Assembly: GCA_017621815.1 (NCBI GenBank)
Contig: JAGASK010000049.1
Location: 1-64,000 of the forward strand
DNA length: 64,000 bases
Source of the DNA: Lachnospiraceae bacterium
GTDB lineage: Bacteria; Bacillota; Clostridia; Lachnospirales; Lachnospiraceae
Direction: 5' to 3'
Below, piece after piece: positions 40,933-50,352 of this stretch. The notes beneath the pieces are model-generated. The model saw nothing but the letters and a program-made list of their open reading frames with translations. It was not told the origin of the DNA and made no database searches. Positions within the stretch are counted from its first letter, which is position 1; every line of letters begins with the position of its first letter. The translations under genes were made by a program, and so were the position numbers.

Positions 40933-42753
40933 TTAAATTTTTCCGTTCTCATCCATACCCTTATCCGGAGGAATAATAAGCTGTACGGTTGTCCCCTGCC
41001 CGGGAAAAGAATCAATCTTTATTCCATAACTTTGTCCATAGCTCAGCTTCAGTCTCTGATTGATATTATAAAGCCCTATGCTTTTATTTCTGCTGATATC
41101 CTTTTTTTCTATATTTTCCCTGAGTGCCCTAAGCTCGGCTTCTTCCATTCCGCAGCCATTATCACTTATATCAATATATAATATTTCTGTTTTGCCTTCC
41201 TCCCTTTTTCTGTATATTGAAATTTTAATAAAACCGTCTGATTCCTTTTCCTCAAGTCCATGAAGAATTGCATTTTCCACTACCGGCTGCAGCAGCAGGG
41301 GAAGAATATAGATAGAATCCGGATTTACATCTTCGGCAACTTCAAAAACACTGTCAAACTTATCTCCGAACCTCAGTTCCTGTATGGAAAGGTATATTTT
41401 TACGTGCTCCAGCTCCTTGCTTAAGGTGGTAAAGGATGTACCTGTATTTTCAAGCACATACCTCATTGATTTTCCAAGCAGCTTAATTGCAGTGGCCACT
41501 TCCCTGTCTCCTGCTGTAAAAGCCTTCATGCGGATGGTTTCCAGTGTATTATACAGAAAATGGGGATTTATCTGGCTGGACAGCATTTTAAATTCCATGG
41601 CCTGCTGTTCACTTGCCAGTTCCTTTTCCGAGATTTGTGCTTCATACATATCAGCGTCCTTTTGCTTAATTTTTTGTACCATTATTTCCAAATCAGAAAA
41701 GGCTTCCGAAACCTCATCCTGACCCTGCATAGAATTCACTATTTCATAATCCTCATTGCTTGCCCTGTGCATTGCCTGCCTTAAAGTGAGAATCCTGGAA
41801 GTAAAATATGATGTAAAAAAGTGAATTATCATTGCCGGGAGCAAAACTGCAGTTATAATAATAGCCAGACATATAACAATAATATTTCTGATATTTCCAT
41901 AAGCCTGGTCATTCATGGTGCAAATATATACCTTTGAATCCGACTGGTACATATTTAAAGTGGAAACCTCCACAAAGCAGGTGGTTCCGTTAATTTCCAA
42001 ATTTCCTGCGTAATTATAATAATCCTCATCATAATTAATGTCTGTTTTTTGTTGTGTTCCATAGGCCTGTCTGTCAGAACTGAAAAAAACAGGCCCCCTG
42101 TCAACCGAAACCATGGAAGCATATTCCTGACTGTTGATTCTTGTCTTTAAATAATTATCACTGATTTTAATAACCAGGACTCCATTATAATTGGAATTAA
42201 CCATAGGTATTTTCCGTACCAGACAAAGATTCCAGTATTCATTTCCATATTTATCTACGCTCATCATGGGAACCCAGAACACACTCGATTGATTAACCGC
42301 TCTTTGGAACCATTCAGTTTTCTGAATCATTTCATCTGCTTTGTGAAATTGCTTATATTCCATAAAGGCAGGATTGTCCGTATATATTTCTATTTCTTCA
42401 ATTTCCGCATAATTGTATTCATAATTATCCACAACCGCCACTTTGGAAGCCTGCTGTACCAGGTTGGAGCGGGTATAATAATTGCCGGAAATTACATTTC
42501 TGACAGATTCATCAAATGCCAGGTCTTCCGAAATATTATAAATCTGAGTGGTGATTTCAAACAGAATGGTTTTTACCCTTAAATTATCCGATTTAAGCAA
42601 ATCCCTGTGATAGTTGCTGAGCAGATTGGATGTATTAATAAGCAGAAAGGAACCGATGATGGTAATAGGCATAAATATAGCTATAAAATAAATAAAATAC
42701 AACTGCTTCTTAATTTTCATTTTTCTTAAAAAACCGAATTTGCCCCTGTTCAT
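40933..42753 (-). CDS. YesM-type sensor histidine kinase
   Basis: 606 aa. Two membrane helices (about 16-38 and 290-318) enclose an extracellular sensor domain of about 250 residues; a HAMP-like region follows, then the His_kinase block QINPHFLYNTLETIRM with the phosphorylated His, and a GHKL ATPase domain (PLLLQPVVENAILHGLEE, DISDNGCGM, IGLYNINQRLKLSYG). These kinases pair with AraC-type YesN regulators in sugar uptake. The only such regulator in the window is at 30079, so the pair is split around the locus. It is divergent from GH31 and upstream of the permease operon. Confidence 0.94.
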   Translation of the reverse strand: MNRGKFGFLRKMKIKKQLYFIYFIAIFMPITIIGSFLLINTSNLLSNYHRDLLKSDNLRVKTILFEITTQIYNISEDLAFDESVRNVISGNYYTRSNLVQQASKVAVVDNYEYNYAEIEEIEIYTDNPAFMEYKQFHKADEMIQKTEWFQRAVNQSSVFWVPMMSVDKYGNEYWNLCLVRKIPMVNSNYNGVLVIKISDNYLKTRINSQEYASMVSVDRGPVFFSSDRQAYGTQQKTDINYDEDYYNYAGNLEINGTTCFVEVSTLNMYQSDSKVYICTMNDQAYGNIRNIIVICLAIIITAVLLPAMIIHFFTSYFTSRILTLRQAMHRASNEDYEIVNSMQGQDEVSEAFSDLEIMVQKIKQKDADMYEAQISEKELASEQQAMEFKMLSSQINPHFLYNTLETIRMKAFTAGDREVATAIKLLGKSMRYVLENTGTSFTTLSKELEHVKIYLSIQELRFGDKFDSVFEVAEDVNPDSIYILPLLLQPVVENAILHGLEEKESDGFIKISIYRKREEGKTEILYIDISDNGCGMEEAELRALRENIEKKDISRNKSIGLYNINQRLKLSYGQSYGIKIDSFPGQGTTVQLIIPPDKGMDENGKI

Positions 42754-42805
42754 ATCTTACTCCGCCTTCAATGCATAACTTGTGTTCTCAGGTAAGTATA
42801 TAAAG

Positions 42806-42843
42806 AAATAAAAATTTTGTAAACAATAGAAAAAACAGTATTT
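42806..42843. promoter_or_regulatory. Candidate YesN-type operator between kinase and GH31 genes
   Basis: AAATAAAAATTTTGTAAA, then a spacer and AAAAAACAGTATTT, the same order and nearly the same spacing as at 40868-40910. It lies in the divergent gap, 84 bases upstream of the GH31 start and 53 upstream of the kinase start. A TATAAT hexamer for GH31 is at 42884-42889. Confidence 0.45.
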
Positions 42844-42926
42844 CATATAAAAAATATCCCTATGCAAAGGAAAGTTTCTCAATTATAATACTAATATAAC
42901 AAAAAGAAAGGATTTGGTACAAATAT

Positions 42927-45269
42927 ATGAAATTTAGCAATGGATGCTGGTTACAAAAAGAAGGCTGCGGCTGTTTTGCACCGCGGGAAGTTTATTTTAC
43001 CAAAATTGAGGACACAAAAGTAACATTATGTGCCCCCACCATTCATATTACACAAAGAGGTGATACTCTGGGCTGTATCAACCTGACGCTGGAAATTACA
43101 TCTCCTGCGCCTGAAATCATGCGTGTGCGAACCTATCATTATAAAGGAGCTGTTGTAAATACACCCTCCTTTGATTTGGAACTTAACGATGAACTTCCTT
43201 TACAGGTAGAAGACAGCGAAGAAGTTATTAAAATTACAAGCGGTTCCCTTACCCTTGCCATCACCAAGAAAAACTTTTCCATGACTTATTCAAGAAACGG
43301 AGAAGTTATTACTAAGAGTACAGGACGTGACCTTGCCCTTATGAAGACCGACTGGAAAGGCCTTCCCTATGATTCCGGGGATAATGAGGAGACCTACATA
43401 CGCCAAATGCTTTCCTTATCTGTGGGAGAACTGGTTTATGGTATGGGAGAAAGATTTACTCCTTTTGTAAAGAACGGACAAAGCGTTGATATCTGGAATG
43501 CTGACGGAGGTACCAGCACAGAACAATCTTACAAAAATATTCCTTTCTATATTACAAACAAAGGCTACGGTGTGCTGGTAAACCATCCCGAAAAGGTTTC
43601 CTTTGAGGTTGCTACTGAAATGGTAACAAGAACGGAATTTTCCGTAGAAGGCTCATATCTTGATTTCTTCTTAATTAACGGACCTACCATGAAGGAAGTT
43701 CTCACAAGATATACCGATTTAACAGGAAAGCCTTCCCTGCCTGCACCCTGGACTTTTGGACTGTGGCTTTCCACATCCTTTACCACTAATTATGATGAAG
43801 ATACTGTCATGAGCTTTGTTGACGGCATGATTAACAGAGGAATCCCTTTAAGAACCTTCCATTTTGACTGTTTTTGGATGAAAGAATTCCACTGGTCTGA
43901 TTTCATTTGGGACAGCCGTGTATTCCCTGACCCTGAAGGTATGTTAAAGCGTATTAAAGCAAAAGGCCTGAATATCTGCGTATGGATTAATTCCTACATC
44001 GGACAGGAATCCTGTCTCTTTGATGAAGGCATGGAAAAGGGTTATTTTATTAAACGGACAAACGGTCAGGTTTGGCAATGGGATATGTGGCAGCCCGGCA
44101 TGGCAATCGTAGACTTTACAAATCCTGCTGCCTATAAGTGGTTCCAGGACAAGCTTGAAATACTCCTTGATATGGGCGTTGACTGCTTTAAAACAGACTT
44201 CGGTGAAAGAATTCCTACAGAAAATGTTATGTACTTTGACGGTTCTGACCCTAAAAAAATGCACAACTATTACACCTATCTTTATAATAAATGCGTTTAT
44301 GAATTATTAGAGCGTAAGCGCGGTAAAGGAGAAGCTGTATTATTTGCCCGCTCTGCTACTGTAGGCGGACAGAAATTCCCTGTTCACTGGGGCGGTGACT
44401 GCTGGTCAGATTATGAATCCATGGAAGAAAGCCTTCGCGGCGGACTTTCCCTTATGATGAGCGGTTTCGGATTCTGGGCTCATGATATAGGCGGTTTTGA
44501 AAGCACCTCTACTGCAGATGTTTATAAGCGCTGGGTTGCTTTTGGTTTGCTTTCTTCTCATTCAAGACTCCATGGCAGTTCTTCTTACAGAGTTCCCTGG
44601 GTTTATGATGATGAGGCTGTAGATGTCGTAAGATTCTTTACAAGATTGAAAGCAAAACTGATGCCTTACTTATATAAAACAGCAATTGACACCTCCCGTT
44701 CCGGTATCCCCACCATGAGAAGCATGGTTCTTGAATATACTGAGGATAAAACCTGTCACTTTGTGGATAAACAGTATATGCTGGGTGATAACCTGCTGGT
44801 AGCTCCTGTTTTCAACGAAGAAAGCATTGCCGAATATTATCTGCCGAAGGGAACCTGGACTGATTTCTTTACAGGAGAAGAAAAAGAAGGTGCCGGCTGG
44901 ATTAAAGAAAAACATGGATATTTAAGCATACCTCTTATGGTAAAAGAAAATTCCATTGTAAGCTTAGGCTCCCATGATGACAAGCCTGATTATGATTACG
45001 GCGAAAATGCAGAACTTCGCTTATATTCCTTAAAGAATGGAAAAGAAGCTTCAACTGTCATCTATGGCATGGACAGAAAAGAAGAAATTTCCATGAAGGC
45101 TGTAAGAAATGAAAATCAGATTCAAATTACAGTTAAATCCAATAAGGCTTATACTATCCGTCTTGTAAATCTGATTGCTATCTCCGTTTCACAGGGCGAA
45201 GTAAAAATTGACAAAAAGGATACGATTATTACTTTATGCGGAAATGCTGATTTTACTGTTACCTTTTAG
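42927..45269 (+). CDS. GH31 alpha-xylosidase (YicI-like)
   Basis: 780 aa, the usual size of YicI-type alpha-xylosidases, no signal peptide. Nucleophile Asp424 in CFKTDFGERIPT and acid/base Asp491 in HWGGDCWSDYES. The KTDFGE motif and the FHFDCFWM segment are typical of the alpha-xylosidase group rather than alpha-glucosidases. It removes alpha-1,6-linked xylose from xyloglucan oligosaccharides (isoprimeverose type). Order: N-terminal beta-sandwich, barrel (about 270-590), C-terminal beta domains. Start after AAAGAAAGGATTTGGTAC. Together with GH42 and GH3 it points to xyloglucan as the locus substrate. Confidence 0.95.
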   Translation: MKFSNGCWLQKEGCGCFAPREVYFTKIEDTKVTLCAPTIHITQRGDTLGCINLTLEITSPAPEIMRVRTYHYKGAVVNTPSFDLELNDELPLQVEDSEEVIKITSGSLTLAITKKNFSMTYSRNGEVITKSTGRDLALMKTDWKGLPYDSGDNEETYIRQMLSLSVGELVYGMGERFTPFVKNGQSVDIWNADGGTSTEQSYKNIPFYITNKGYGVLVNHPEKVSFEVATEMVTRTEFSVEGSYLDFFLINGPTMKEVLTRYTDLTGKPSLPAPWTFGLWLSTSFTTNYDEDTVMSFVDGMINRGIPLRTFHFDCFWMKEFHWSDFIWDSRVFPDPEGMLKRIKAKGLNICVWINSYIGQESCLFDEGMEKGYFIKRTNGQVWQWDMWQPGMAIVDFTNPAAYKWFQDKLEILLDMGVDCFKTDFGERIPTENVMYFDGSDPKKMHNYYTYLYNKCVYELLERKRGKGEAVLFARSATVGGQKFPVHWGGDCWSDYESMEESLRGGLSLMMSGFGFWAHDIGGFESTSTADVYKRWVAFGLLSSHSRLHGSSSYRVPWVYDDEAVDVVRFFTRLKAKLMPYLYKTAIDTSRSGIPTMRSMVLEYTEDKTCHFVDKQYMLGDNLLVAPVFNEESIAEYYLPKGTWTDFFTGEEKEGAGWIKEKHGYLSIPLMVKENSIVSLGSHDDKPDYDYGENAELRLYSLKNGKEASTVIYGMDRKEEISMKAVRNENQIQITVKSNKAYTIRLVNLIAISVSQGEVKIDKKDTIITLCGNADFTVTF

Positions 45270-45289
45270 GAACCTTATGTAATTGTAAG

Positions 45290-45322
45290 CAATAGAAAAT
45301 TTACTTTACGAACTATTTATTG
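45290..45322. repeat. Diverged copy of the dispersed palindromic repeat
   Basis: CAATAGAAAA...TTATTG with the centre TTACTTTACGAAC aligning with the family. It lies between GH31 and its terminator. Confidence 0.65.
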
Positions 45323-45332
45323 TTATATATTA

Positions 45333-45370
45333 AAACGCCGAAAACTTTAATTTAAAAGTTTTCGGCGTTT
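45333..45370. terminator. Bidirectional terminator between GH31 and tRNA-Arg
   Basis: AAACGCCGAAAACTTT (45333-45348) pairs perfectly with AAAGTTTTCGGCGTTT (45355-45370), a 16-bp stem with A/T-rich flanks on both sides. It can end GH31 transcription from the left and the tRNA transcript from the right. Confidence 0.85.
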
Positions 45371-45373
45371 AAC

Positions 45374-45447
45374 CGTTCCTGACTGGAGTCGAACCAGCGG
45401 CCTTTCGCTTAGGAGGCGAACGCTCTATCCTACTGAGCTACAGGAAC
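45374..45447 (-). tRNA. tRNA-Arg (anticodon CCT)
   Basis: 74 nt on the minus strand. Acceptor stem GTTCCTG / CAGGAAC, D arm GCTCAGTAGGATAGAGC, anticodon stem TTCGC / GCGAA with loop CTCCTAA (anticodon CCT, reads AGG), and T arm with GGTTCGACTCC. CCA is not encoded; the discriminator base is G. It is intact with no gene-end duplication next to it, so no element has inserted here. Confidence 0.96.
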
Positions 45448-45529
45448 ATATGCGGCAGTTCAAAATTTTCGTTAGCAAATTTCAAACCACCTGCTCATTT
45501 TAACATATTAAACTCACAATGGCAACCAC

Positions 45530-46411
45530 TCAATTTGGAAAATTAATATATCCCTGCATCCAGATAATACCCTTAAAGCGTCTTCCGATTGCAGGTTCCC
45601 CATATAAATCTTCCTTATTAATACATAAATCAAAAATCAGGTCATTGCAATTTAATGTCATCAAATAAATTTCTTCATCCGTCATTCTGTTTTTCATCTG
45701 ATTACATTCTATAATTTCAGCCAGAATTGAATAATGGTCACACTCTATTCCATAAGGCATGAAGTAAGTATCCACTAGCGAAAAAACATCTTCCTTTTGG
45801 ATTCTTCTGGATATGGTTGTATAAGTATCCATATCATCCAATGTCAGATTTTCAATTGCCTCTTCATCACCTTTTCTGGCAGCATTAATTAACTGGCTTC
45901 TGTTCATAAAGGTGCGCTTATTCTTAATTAAATCCTTTTCTGTCTTCATAAGCGGCATCATAATGCTCCCTTTTGTTGACAAAGCGGATAAAGTTAACGT
46001 AGTTCCCCTTACAGGAAGAAGGCCCGTATTTTGAGCCTTAACATAGGGTATCATATTCTGCAGATAAAAAATCAATGATACACCTACCTTTATATCATCG
46101 CAGACTCCCGCATAAGACTCCTGGGCTGCATGACGCTCCACGGAAACATCTTCTTCCGAACTGATGATGCTGCCCCTCAGATACGGATAATAATAATCAT
46201 ATGTGAACCTGTCATCTTCATCAAATTCACCACAGACGGCAATTCCCATATTTTCGGCAAAATCCTTGCTAAATTCAGCCAAAAGAGTATTTTCTCCATT
46301 TGAAGTATATGCTCTGTCTGTTCCATTCACAACAATATCTGTTAAAAGTTTTTGCAATTCTTTTCTGTCCGTCAGCTTACTAAAGCCTATTGCCCGTAAA
46401 TATTTATGCAA
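45530..46411 (-). CDS. DUF3881-like protein of unknown function
   Basis: 293 aa, no signal peptide or membrane helix. The start MHKYLRAIGFSKLTDRKELQKLL and the overall size match the DUF3881 proteins that I know as restricted to Lachnospiraceae; this is from memory. The start codon is TTG 46411, with AAGGAGGTGAATC immediately before it; no better start exists. It follows serS by about 40 bases on the same strand. The function is unknown; an acidic middle segment (about 85-110) and several Cys residues are visible. Confidence 0.75.
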   Translation of the reverse strand: MHKYLRAIGFSKLTDRKELQKLLTDIVVNGTDRAYTSNGENTLLAEFSKDFAENMGIAVCGEFDEDDRFTYDYYYPYLRGSIISSEEDVSVERHAAQESYAGVCDDIKVGVSLIFYLQNMIPYVKAQNTGLLPVRGTTLTLSALSTKGSIMMPLMKTEKDLIKNKRTFMNRSQLINAARKGDEEAIENLTLDDMDTYTTISRRIQKEDVFSLVDTYFMPYGIECDHYSILAEIIECNQMKNRMTDEEIYLMTLNCNDLIFDLCINKEDLYGEPAIGRRFKGIIWMQGYINFPN

Positions 46412-46451
46412 AGATTCACCTCCTTATGAACTTTCCATTATCATAGATTGA

Positions 46452-47729
46452 TTATCTGATTTCTTTCATGCCTCCCATATAGGGCTGTAACACTTCAGGT
46501 ATTTTTATGGAACCGTCTGCCTGAAGATTATTTTCCAAAAATGCAATGAGCATTCTGGGAGGAGCCACTACTGTATTATTCAAAGTATGTGCAAAATACT
46601 TTCCGTTTTCTCCGTTTACCCTGATTTTCAATCTTCTTGCCTGAGCATCACCTAAATTAGAACAGCTTCCCACTTCAAAATACTTTTTCTGTCTGGGTGA
46701 CCATGCTTCTACATCATAAGATTTCACTTTCAAATCTGCCAAATCACCTGAACAGCATTCAATAGTTCTTACGGGAATATCCATGGAACGGAATAAATCT
46801 ACTGTATTCTGCCATAATTTATCAAACCACATTGGTGATTCTTCAGGCTTACATACAACAATCATTTCCTGTTTTTCAAACTGGTGAATTCTGTAAACGC
46901 CGCGTTCCTCCAGTCCATGTGCACCTTTTTCTTTTCTGAAACAAGGTGAATAACTTGTAAGTGTCTTGGGAAGCTCTGCTTCCGGGATAATTGTATCAAT
47001 AAATTTACCAATCATGGAATGCTCACTTGTACCTATTAAATACAAGTCCTCACCCTCTATTTTATACATCATGGCATCCATTTCGGCAAAGCTCATAACT
47101 CCGGTAACTACATTGCTTCTAATCATAAAAGGCGGTACACAATAAGTAAATCCCCTGTTAATCATGAAATCTCTTGCATAAGAAATAACTGCAGAATGTA
47201 ATCTTGCAATATCTCCCATTAAGTAATAAAATCCGTTTCCGGCAACCTTTCTTGCGCTGTCCAAATCAATTCCGTTAAATTTTTCCATAATATCGGTATG
47301 ATAAGGAACCTCAAAATCAGGTACAACAGGTTCTCCGTACTTTGTAATCTCTACATTTTCCGTATCATCCTTGCCAATTGGAACGCTTGGATCAATAATA
47401 TTGGGAATTACCATCATTATTTTTGTTACTTTTTCTTCTAATTCCTTTTCCAGTTCTTCCAGCTCCACAAGACGCTTTGCCCCTGCTGCTACTTCAGCCT
47501 TTTTAGCCTCTGCCTCTTCTCTTTTTCCCTGAGCCATTAAAGCGCCGATTTCTTTTGAAATTTTATTTCTGCTTGCTCTGAGGTCATCGGCTTCCTGTTT
47601 TGCTTTGCGGCTTTCTGCATCCAGTGCAATTACTTCATCAACTAAAGGCAATTTGTTATCCTGAAACTTCTTTTTAATATTTTCCTTAACTGCATCAGGA
47701 TTTTCTCTTAAAAATTTAATGTCTATCAT
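46452..47729 (-). CDS. serS: Seryl-tRNA synthetase
   Basis: 425 aa, the standard length. It charges tRNA-Ser with serine. The N-terminal coiled-coil arm (about 25-105, KKKFQDNKLP to ELEEKVTKIMM) binds the tRNA. Class II motifs follow: motif 2 around SPCFRKEKGAHGLEERGVYRIHQFEKQEM and motif 3 NGENGKYFAHTLNNTVVAPPRMLIAFLENN. The start is ATG 47729 after AGAGAGGAGTCTTATT. No T-box leader is visible in the 62 bases before it. It is transcribed with the HD-GYP gene upstream. Confidence 0.98.
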   Translation of the reverse strand: MIDIKFLRENPDAVKENIKKKFQDNKLPLVDEVIALDAESRKAKQEADDLRASRNKISKEIGALMAQGKREEAEAKKAEVAAGAKRLVELEELEKELEEKVTKIMMVIPNIIDPSVPIGKDDTENVEITKYGEPVVPDFEVPYHTDIMEKFNGIDLDSARKVAGNGFYYLMGDIARLHSAVISYARDFMINRGFTYCVPPFMIRSNVVTGVMSFAEMDAMMYKIEGEDLYLIGTSEHSMIGKFIDTIIPEAELPKTLTSYSPCFRKEKGAHGLEERGVYRIHQFEKQEMIVVCKPEESPMWFDKLWQNTVDLFRSMDIPVRTIECCSGDLADLKVKSYDVEAWSPRQKKYFEVGSCSNLGDAQARRLKIRVNGENGKYFAHTLNNTVVAPPRMLIAFLENNLQADGSIKIPEVLQPYMGGMKEIR

Positions 47730-47791
47730 AATAAGACTCCTCTCTTTAATTTACGTTATTTAACATTGTTATGTTAGTATGTAATAATCAA

Positions 47792-48844
47792 TTATTCAAG
47801 TACTTTTTCGACAAAAATGCTGTTTATTTTTATTAAATCTATCATACTTTTTTCAGAGATTAAGCTTCCGTCTCTTCCTTTTATTATCTGAATAACCGGC
47901 CTGTCAGGAAATTCTTTGTTTTGACGGATTACTTTTCCAATCCGGCCGTCACTTAACAATACTTCACTGCCCACAGGATATACGGCTGTAAATTCCAAAA
48001 ATGTATCAACAACTCTGCTGTCAAATTTATGTCCCCTGAAAGTTTTCAGAAATTCAACTGCCTGATATACCTTTTGTCTTTCGCAGCCTATTCCGCAAAT
48101 CATTTCATCAAATGTATCACAGACACTTACGATTTTGACTTCAAGAGGAAGCGTTTTAAGTTTAAGCGGAAATCCGCTTCCGTCTGTTTTTTCATGATGA
48201 TATAATATTATATTTTTACTTATTTCGGAAATCCATGTTTCATTTTTCAATGCAGTATACCCATAAACAGGATGTTTTTTATATTCTGCAATTTCCACAT
48301 TGGACAACCTGTCAAAATCCTGATTTACATATTTGATTGTCAAATACCTTAAACCTAAATCATGTAAAAGGCATCCCACAGCAATATCATGAACATCTTT
48401 TTTATCAATTTTCAATTTAAGAGCCGTCAATGTTGCAAGAGAACAAATGCTTATTGAATGCTCATAAATATCTGAACTTCTCTCCCTGATATCATATATC
48501 TTCTCTACAATTTCATTTTCTTCCAAAATATTATTGATAATATTATCAGCAGTCTGGCTTAGTTCCATCAGTTCCTTATTTTTGCTGTAAGTATGCTTTT
48601 CAATTATGCTTTTTACTTTCTTATGAAATGCACTTTCCAAATCAGCCTTAAGCAAAAGTACTTCCTGCTCGAACTTCTGGTCTTCTTTAATATAAACCTC
48701 TGTAATACCCAGTTCTTTTATTTTTTCAATATATTCCGGTCTTAAAATAATACCGTCTGATAGAAGAACTTGAAATTCAGGCGTCATGACTGTTTTTGCT
48801 AAAACTTCTCCTCCTCTTAAATCCGCTGTTCTACATAATTTCAT
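47792..48844 (-). CDS. HD-GYP domain protein (putative cyclic-di-nucleotide phosphodiesterase)
   Basis: 350 aa. The N-terminal region (about 1-100) is an uncharacterised DUF3391-like stretch; the HD-GYP domain spans about 120-290 with CLLHDLGLRYL (HD pair), KKHPVYGYTALKNE, YHHEKTDGSGFP and VSVCDTFDEM. The GYP signature is GSGFP here, a conservative variant. HD-GYP proteins break down cyclic-di-GMP. The C-terminal 60 residues form an extra beta domain (VGSEVLLSDGRIGKVI). It lies between DUF4446 and serS, an odd place for a signalling enzyme. Confidence 0.88.
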   Translation of the reverse strand: MKLCRTADLRGGEVLAKTVMTPEFQVLLSDGIILRPEYIEKIKELGITEVYIKEDQKFEQEVLLLKADLESAFHKKVKSIIEKHTYSKNKELMELSQTADNIINNILEENEIVEKIYDIRERSSDIYEHSISICSLATLTALKLKIDKKDVHDIAVGCLLHDLGLRYLTIKYVNQDFDRLSNVEIAEYKKHPVYGYTALKNETWISEISKNIILYHHEKTDGSGFPLKLKTLPLEVKIVSVCDTFDEMICGIGCERQKVYQAVEFLKTFRGHKFDSRVVDTFLEFTAVYPVGSEVLLSDGRIGKVIRQNKEFPDRPVIQIIKGRDGSLISEKSMIDLIKINSIFVEKVLE

Positions 48845-48862
48845 TGCACCACTCCAGTAAAA

Positions 48863-49378
48863 TTACTCATTAATTCCCATTGCCATATCGAGCGCCTGTT
48901 TTTCTTCTTCGCCCAACGATATATCACTCATACCATTTCTGATTTTCTTTGTATATGAATAACACCCTTCGGCACTATGAACAGAATTCAATATAAAGCC
49001 GTTGTTCTTTTCATCCAGCAGCGCCAGGCTGAAACTTAACTTTCCTCCCATTTGATTAAAAGCATCATATTTTATTATGCCAATTTTCTGGAATGTTGAT
49101 TCCATATTTTTAAAGAGCAAATTAATATCTTTTCTATTCTTGTCTAAAGAAGTTTTTATAAATTTATTATCTTCAAACAATCCTACAATCTCATTTTCCA
49201 GGCTCTTAGCGGTTTTACCTGTCATAAATTTTTGATATTTCTTCTTCATTTTATTGATAGAACATATGTTTACTATGTTCAATATCAATAGAACAAGAAT
49301 TAGTATTGCCATAACTAACAGTACGATTCCTATATCTAAATTTTGTAATCCTAAACTATTTAATAAGGAACTATTCAT
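48863..49378 (-). CDS. DUF4446 membrane-anchored protein
   Basis: 171 aa from ATG 49378, preceded by CAGGAGAAAAA; an in-frame ATG 7 codons upstream lacks a site. One membrane helix (about 10-35) and a soluble part with KNRKDINLLFKNMEST, IKYDAFNQMGGKLSFSLALLD and the ESYxYTK-like CYSYTKKIRNG, typical of DUF4446 proteins that follow parB in many Firmicutes. It is about 50 bases after parB. The function is unknown; the place next to parAB suggests a cell-cycle or envelope role. Confidence 0.88.
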   Translation of the reverse strand: MNSSLLNSLGLQNLDIGIVLLVMAILILVLLILNIVNICSINKMKKKYQKFMTGKTAKSLENEIVGLFEDNKFIKTSLDKNRKDINLLFKNMESTFQKIGIIKYDAFNQMGGKLSFSLALLDEKNNGFILNSVHSAEGCYSYTKKIRNGMSDISLGEEEKQALDMAMGINE

Positions 49379-49428
49379 TTTTTCTCCTGTACCTTTCAAT
49401 CTTTTGTCTCTTATATTCCGGATTCTGA

Positions 49429-50331
49429 TTATTTTGAAAGAAGGTCAATCAACTTGTCCAAATCATCATGACTGTAAAATTCTATTTCTATTTTTCCGGC
49501 ACCATTTCCTTTAGAACTAATTGCAACCTTTGTACTGAGTTTTTGCTTCAATTTTTCTTCAATATCCTGATACACTACTTCAAGACTCTTATCCGCTGCA
49601 GCTGCTTTTTTAACTTTAGAAGGTTTTCCCAAATCCTTTACAAGCTTTTCAACATCCCGCACACTTAATTTTTCATCAAATATTCTTTGCGCAATAGTAT
49701 ATTGCTGCTCCGGATCTTCAATAGTTATCAATGCTCTGGCATGCCCGGTTGAAATCATATCATTAATAATCATCTGCTGTACTTCATCACAAAGCTTTAA
49801 TAACCGCATTGAATTAGTTACTGCAGTACGGCTTTTGGAAACTCTTTCAGCAACTTCATCCTGCTTCAAATTGAATTCTGTCAAAAGTCTCTTATATGCC
49901 TGTGCCTCTTCAATAGGATTCAAATCTTCACGCTGGATATTTTCAATTAAAGATATCTCTACAATTTCCTGTTCTGTCAAATTCTTTATAATTACAGGAA
50001 CTTCTTTCAGACCGGCTTTTTTTGCTGCACGCCATCTTCGTTCACCTGCAATAATCTCATAATAAGTTTTTCTATCCTGAACAAGAATAGGCTGCAGTAA
50101 CCCAAATTGTTTAATTGACTCAGCCAGCTCCTCCAAAGCATCTTCATCAAAATTCTTTCTGGGCTGTTCCCTGTTAGGTTCAACCCTGGTGATATTAACC
50201 AGTGTTTCTCCTTCTTTTCTCTCACCGGACTTTCCCTGCTTAGACTTATCTTCTGTCTTCTTTGATGTATCACTTCCCAATGAATTTGGTATAAGTGCAT
50301 CTAATCCTTTTCCTAATCCCCGTGCCGCCAT
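49429..50331 (-). CDS. parB: Chromosome partitioning protein ParB (Spo0J)
   Basis: 300 aa. The start MAARGLGKGLDALIP is the family hallmark: it holds the ParA-activating peptide. The CTP-binding domain has GLLQPILV, GERRWRAAKKAG and SLIENIQREDLNPIEEA; the central helix-turn-helix binds parS; the C-terminus forms dimers. ParB loads at parS and spreads as a CTP-driven clamp to help segregate the origin. It is 21 bases after parA, with parS sites just upstream of parA. Confidence 0.98.
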   Translation of the reverse strand: MAARGLGKGLDALIPNSLGSDTSKKTEDKSKQGKSGERKEGETLVNITRVEPNREQPRKNFDEDALEELAESIKQFGLLQPILVQDRKTYYEIIAGERRWRAAKKAGLKEVPVIIKNLTEQEIVEISLIENIQREDLNPIEEAQAYKRLLTEFNLKQDEVAERVSKSRTAVTNSMRLLKLCDEVQQMIINDMISTGHARALITIEDPEQQYTIAQRIFDEKLSVRDVEKLVKDLGKPSKVKKAAAADKSLEVVYQDIEEKLKQKLSTKVAISSKGNGAGKIEIEFYSHDDLDKLIDLLSK

Positions 50332-50352
50332 TATAATTTTCCTTTCTGCTTT

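Noticed and set aside
45374-45447. tRNA-Arg as possible attachment site of an integrative element
   Set aside because: The tRNA is intact and no integrase or repeated 3' end is found beside it.
47730-47791. T-box or other riboswitch before serS
   Set aside because: The gap is only about 60 bases, and no T-box consensus or specifier hairpin can be seen.
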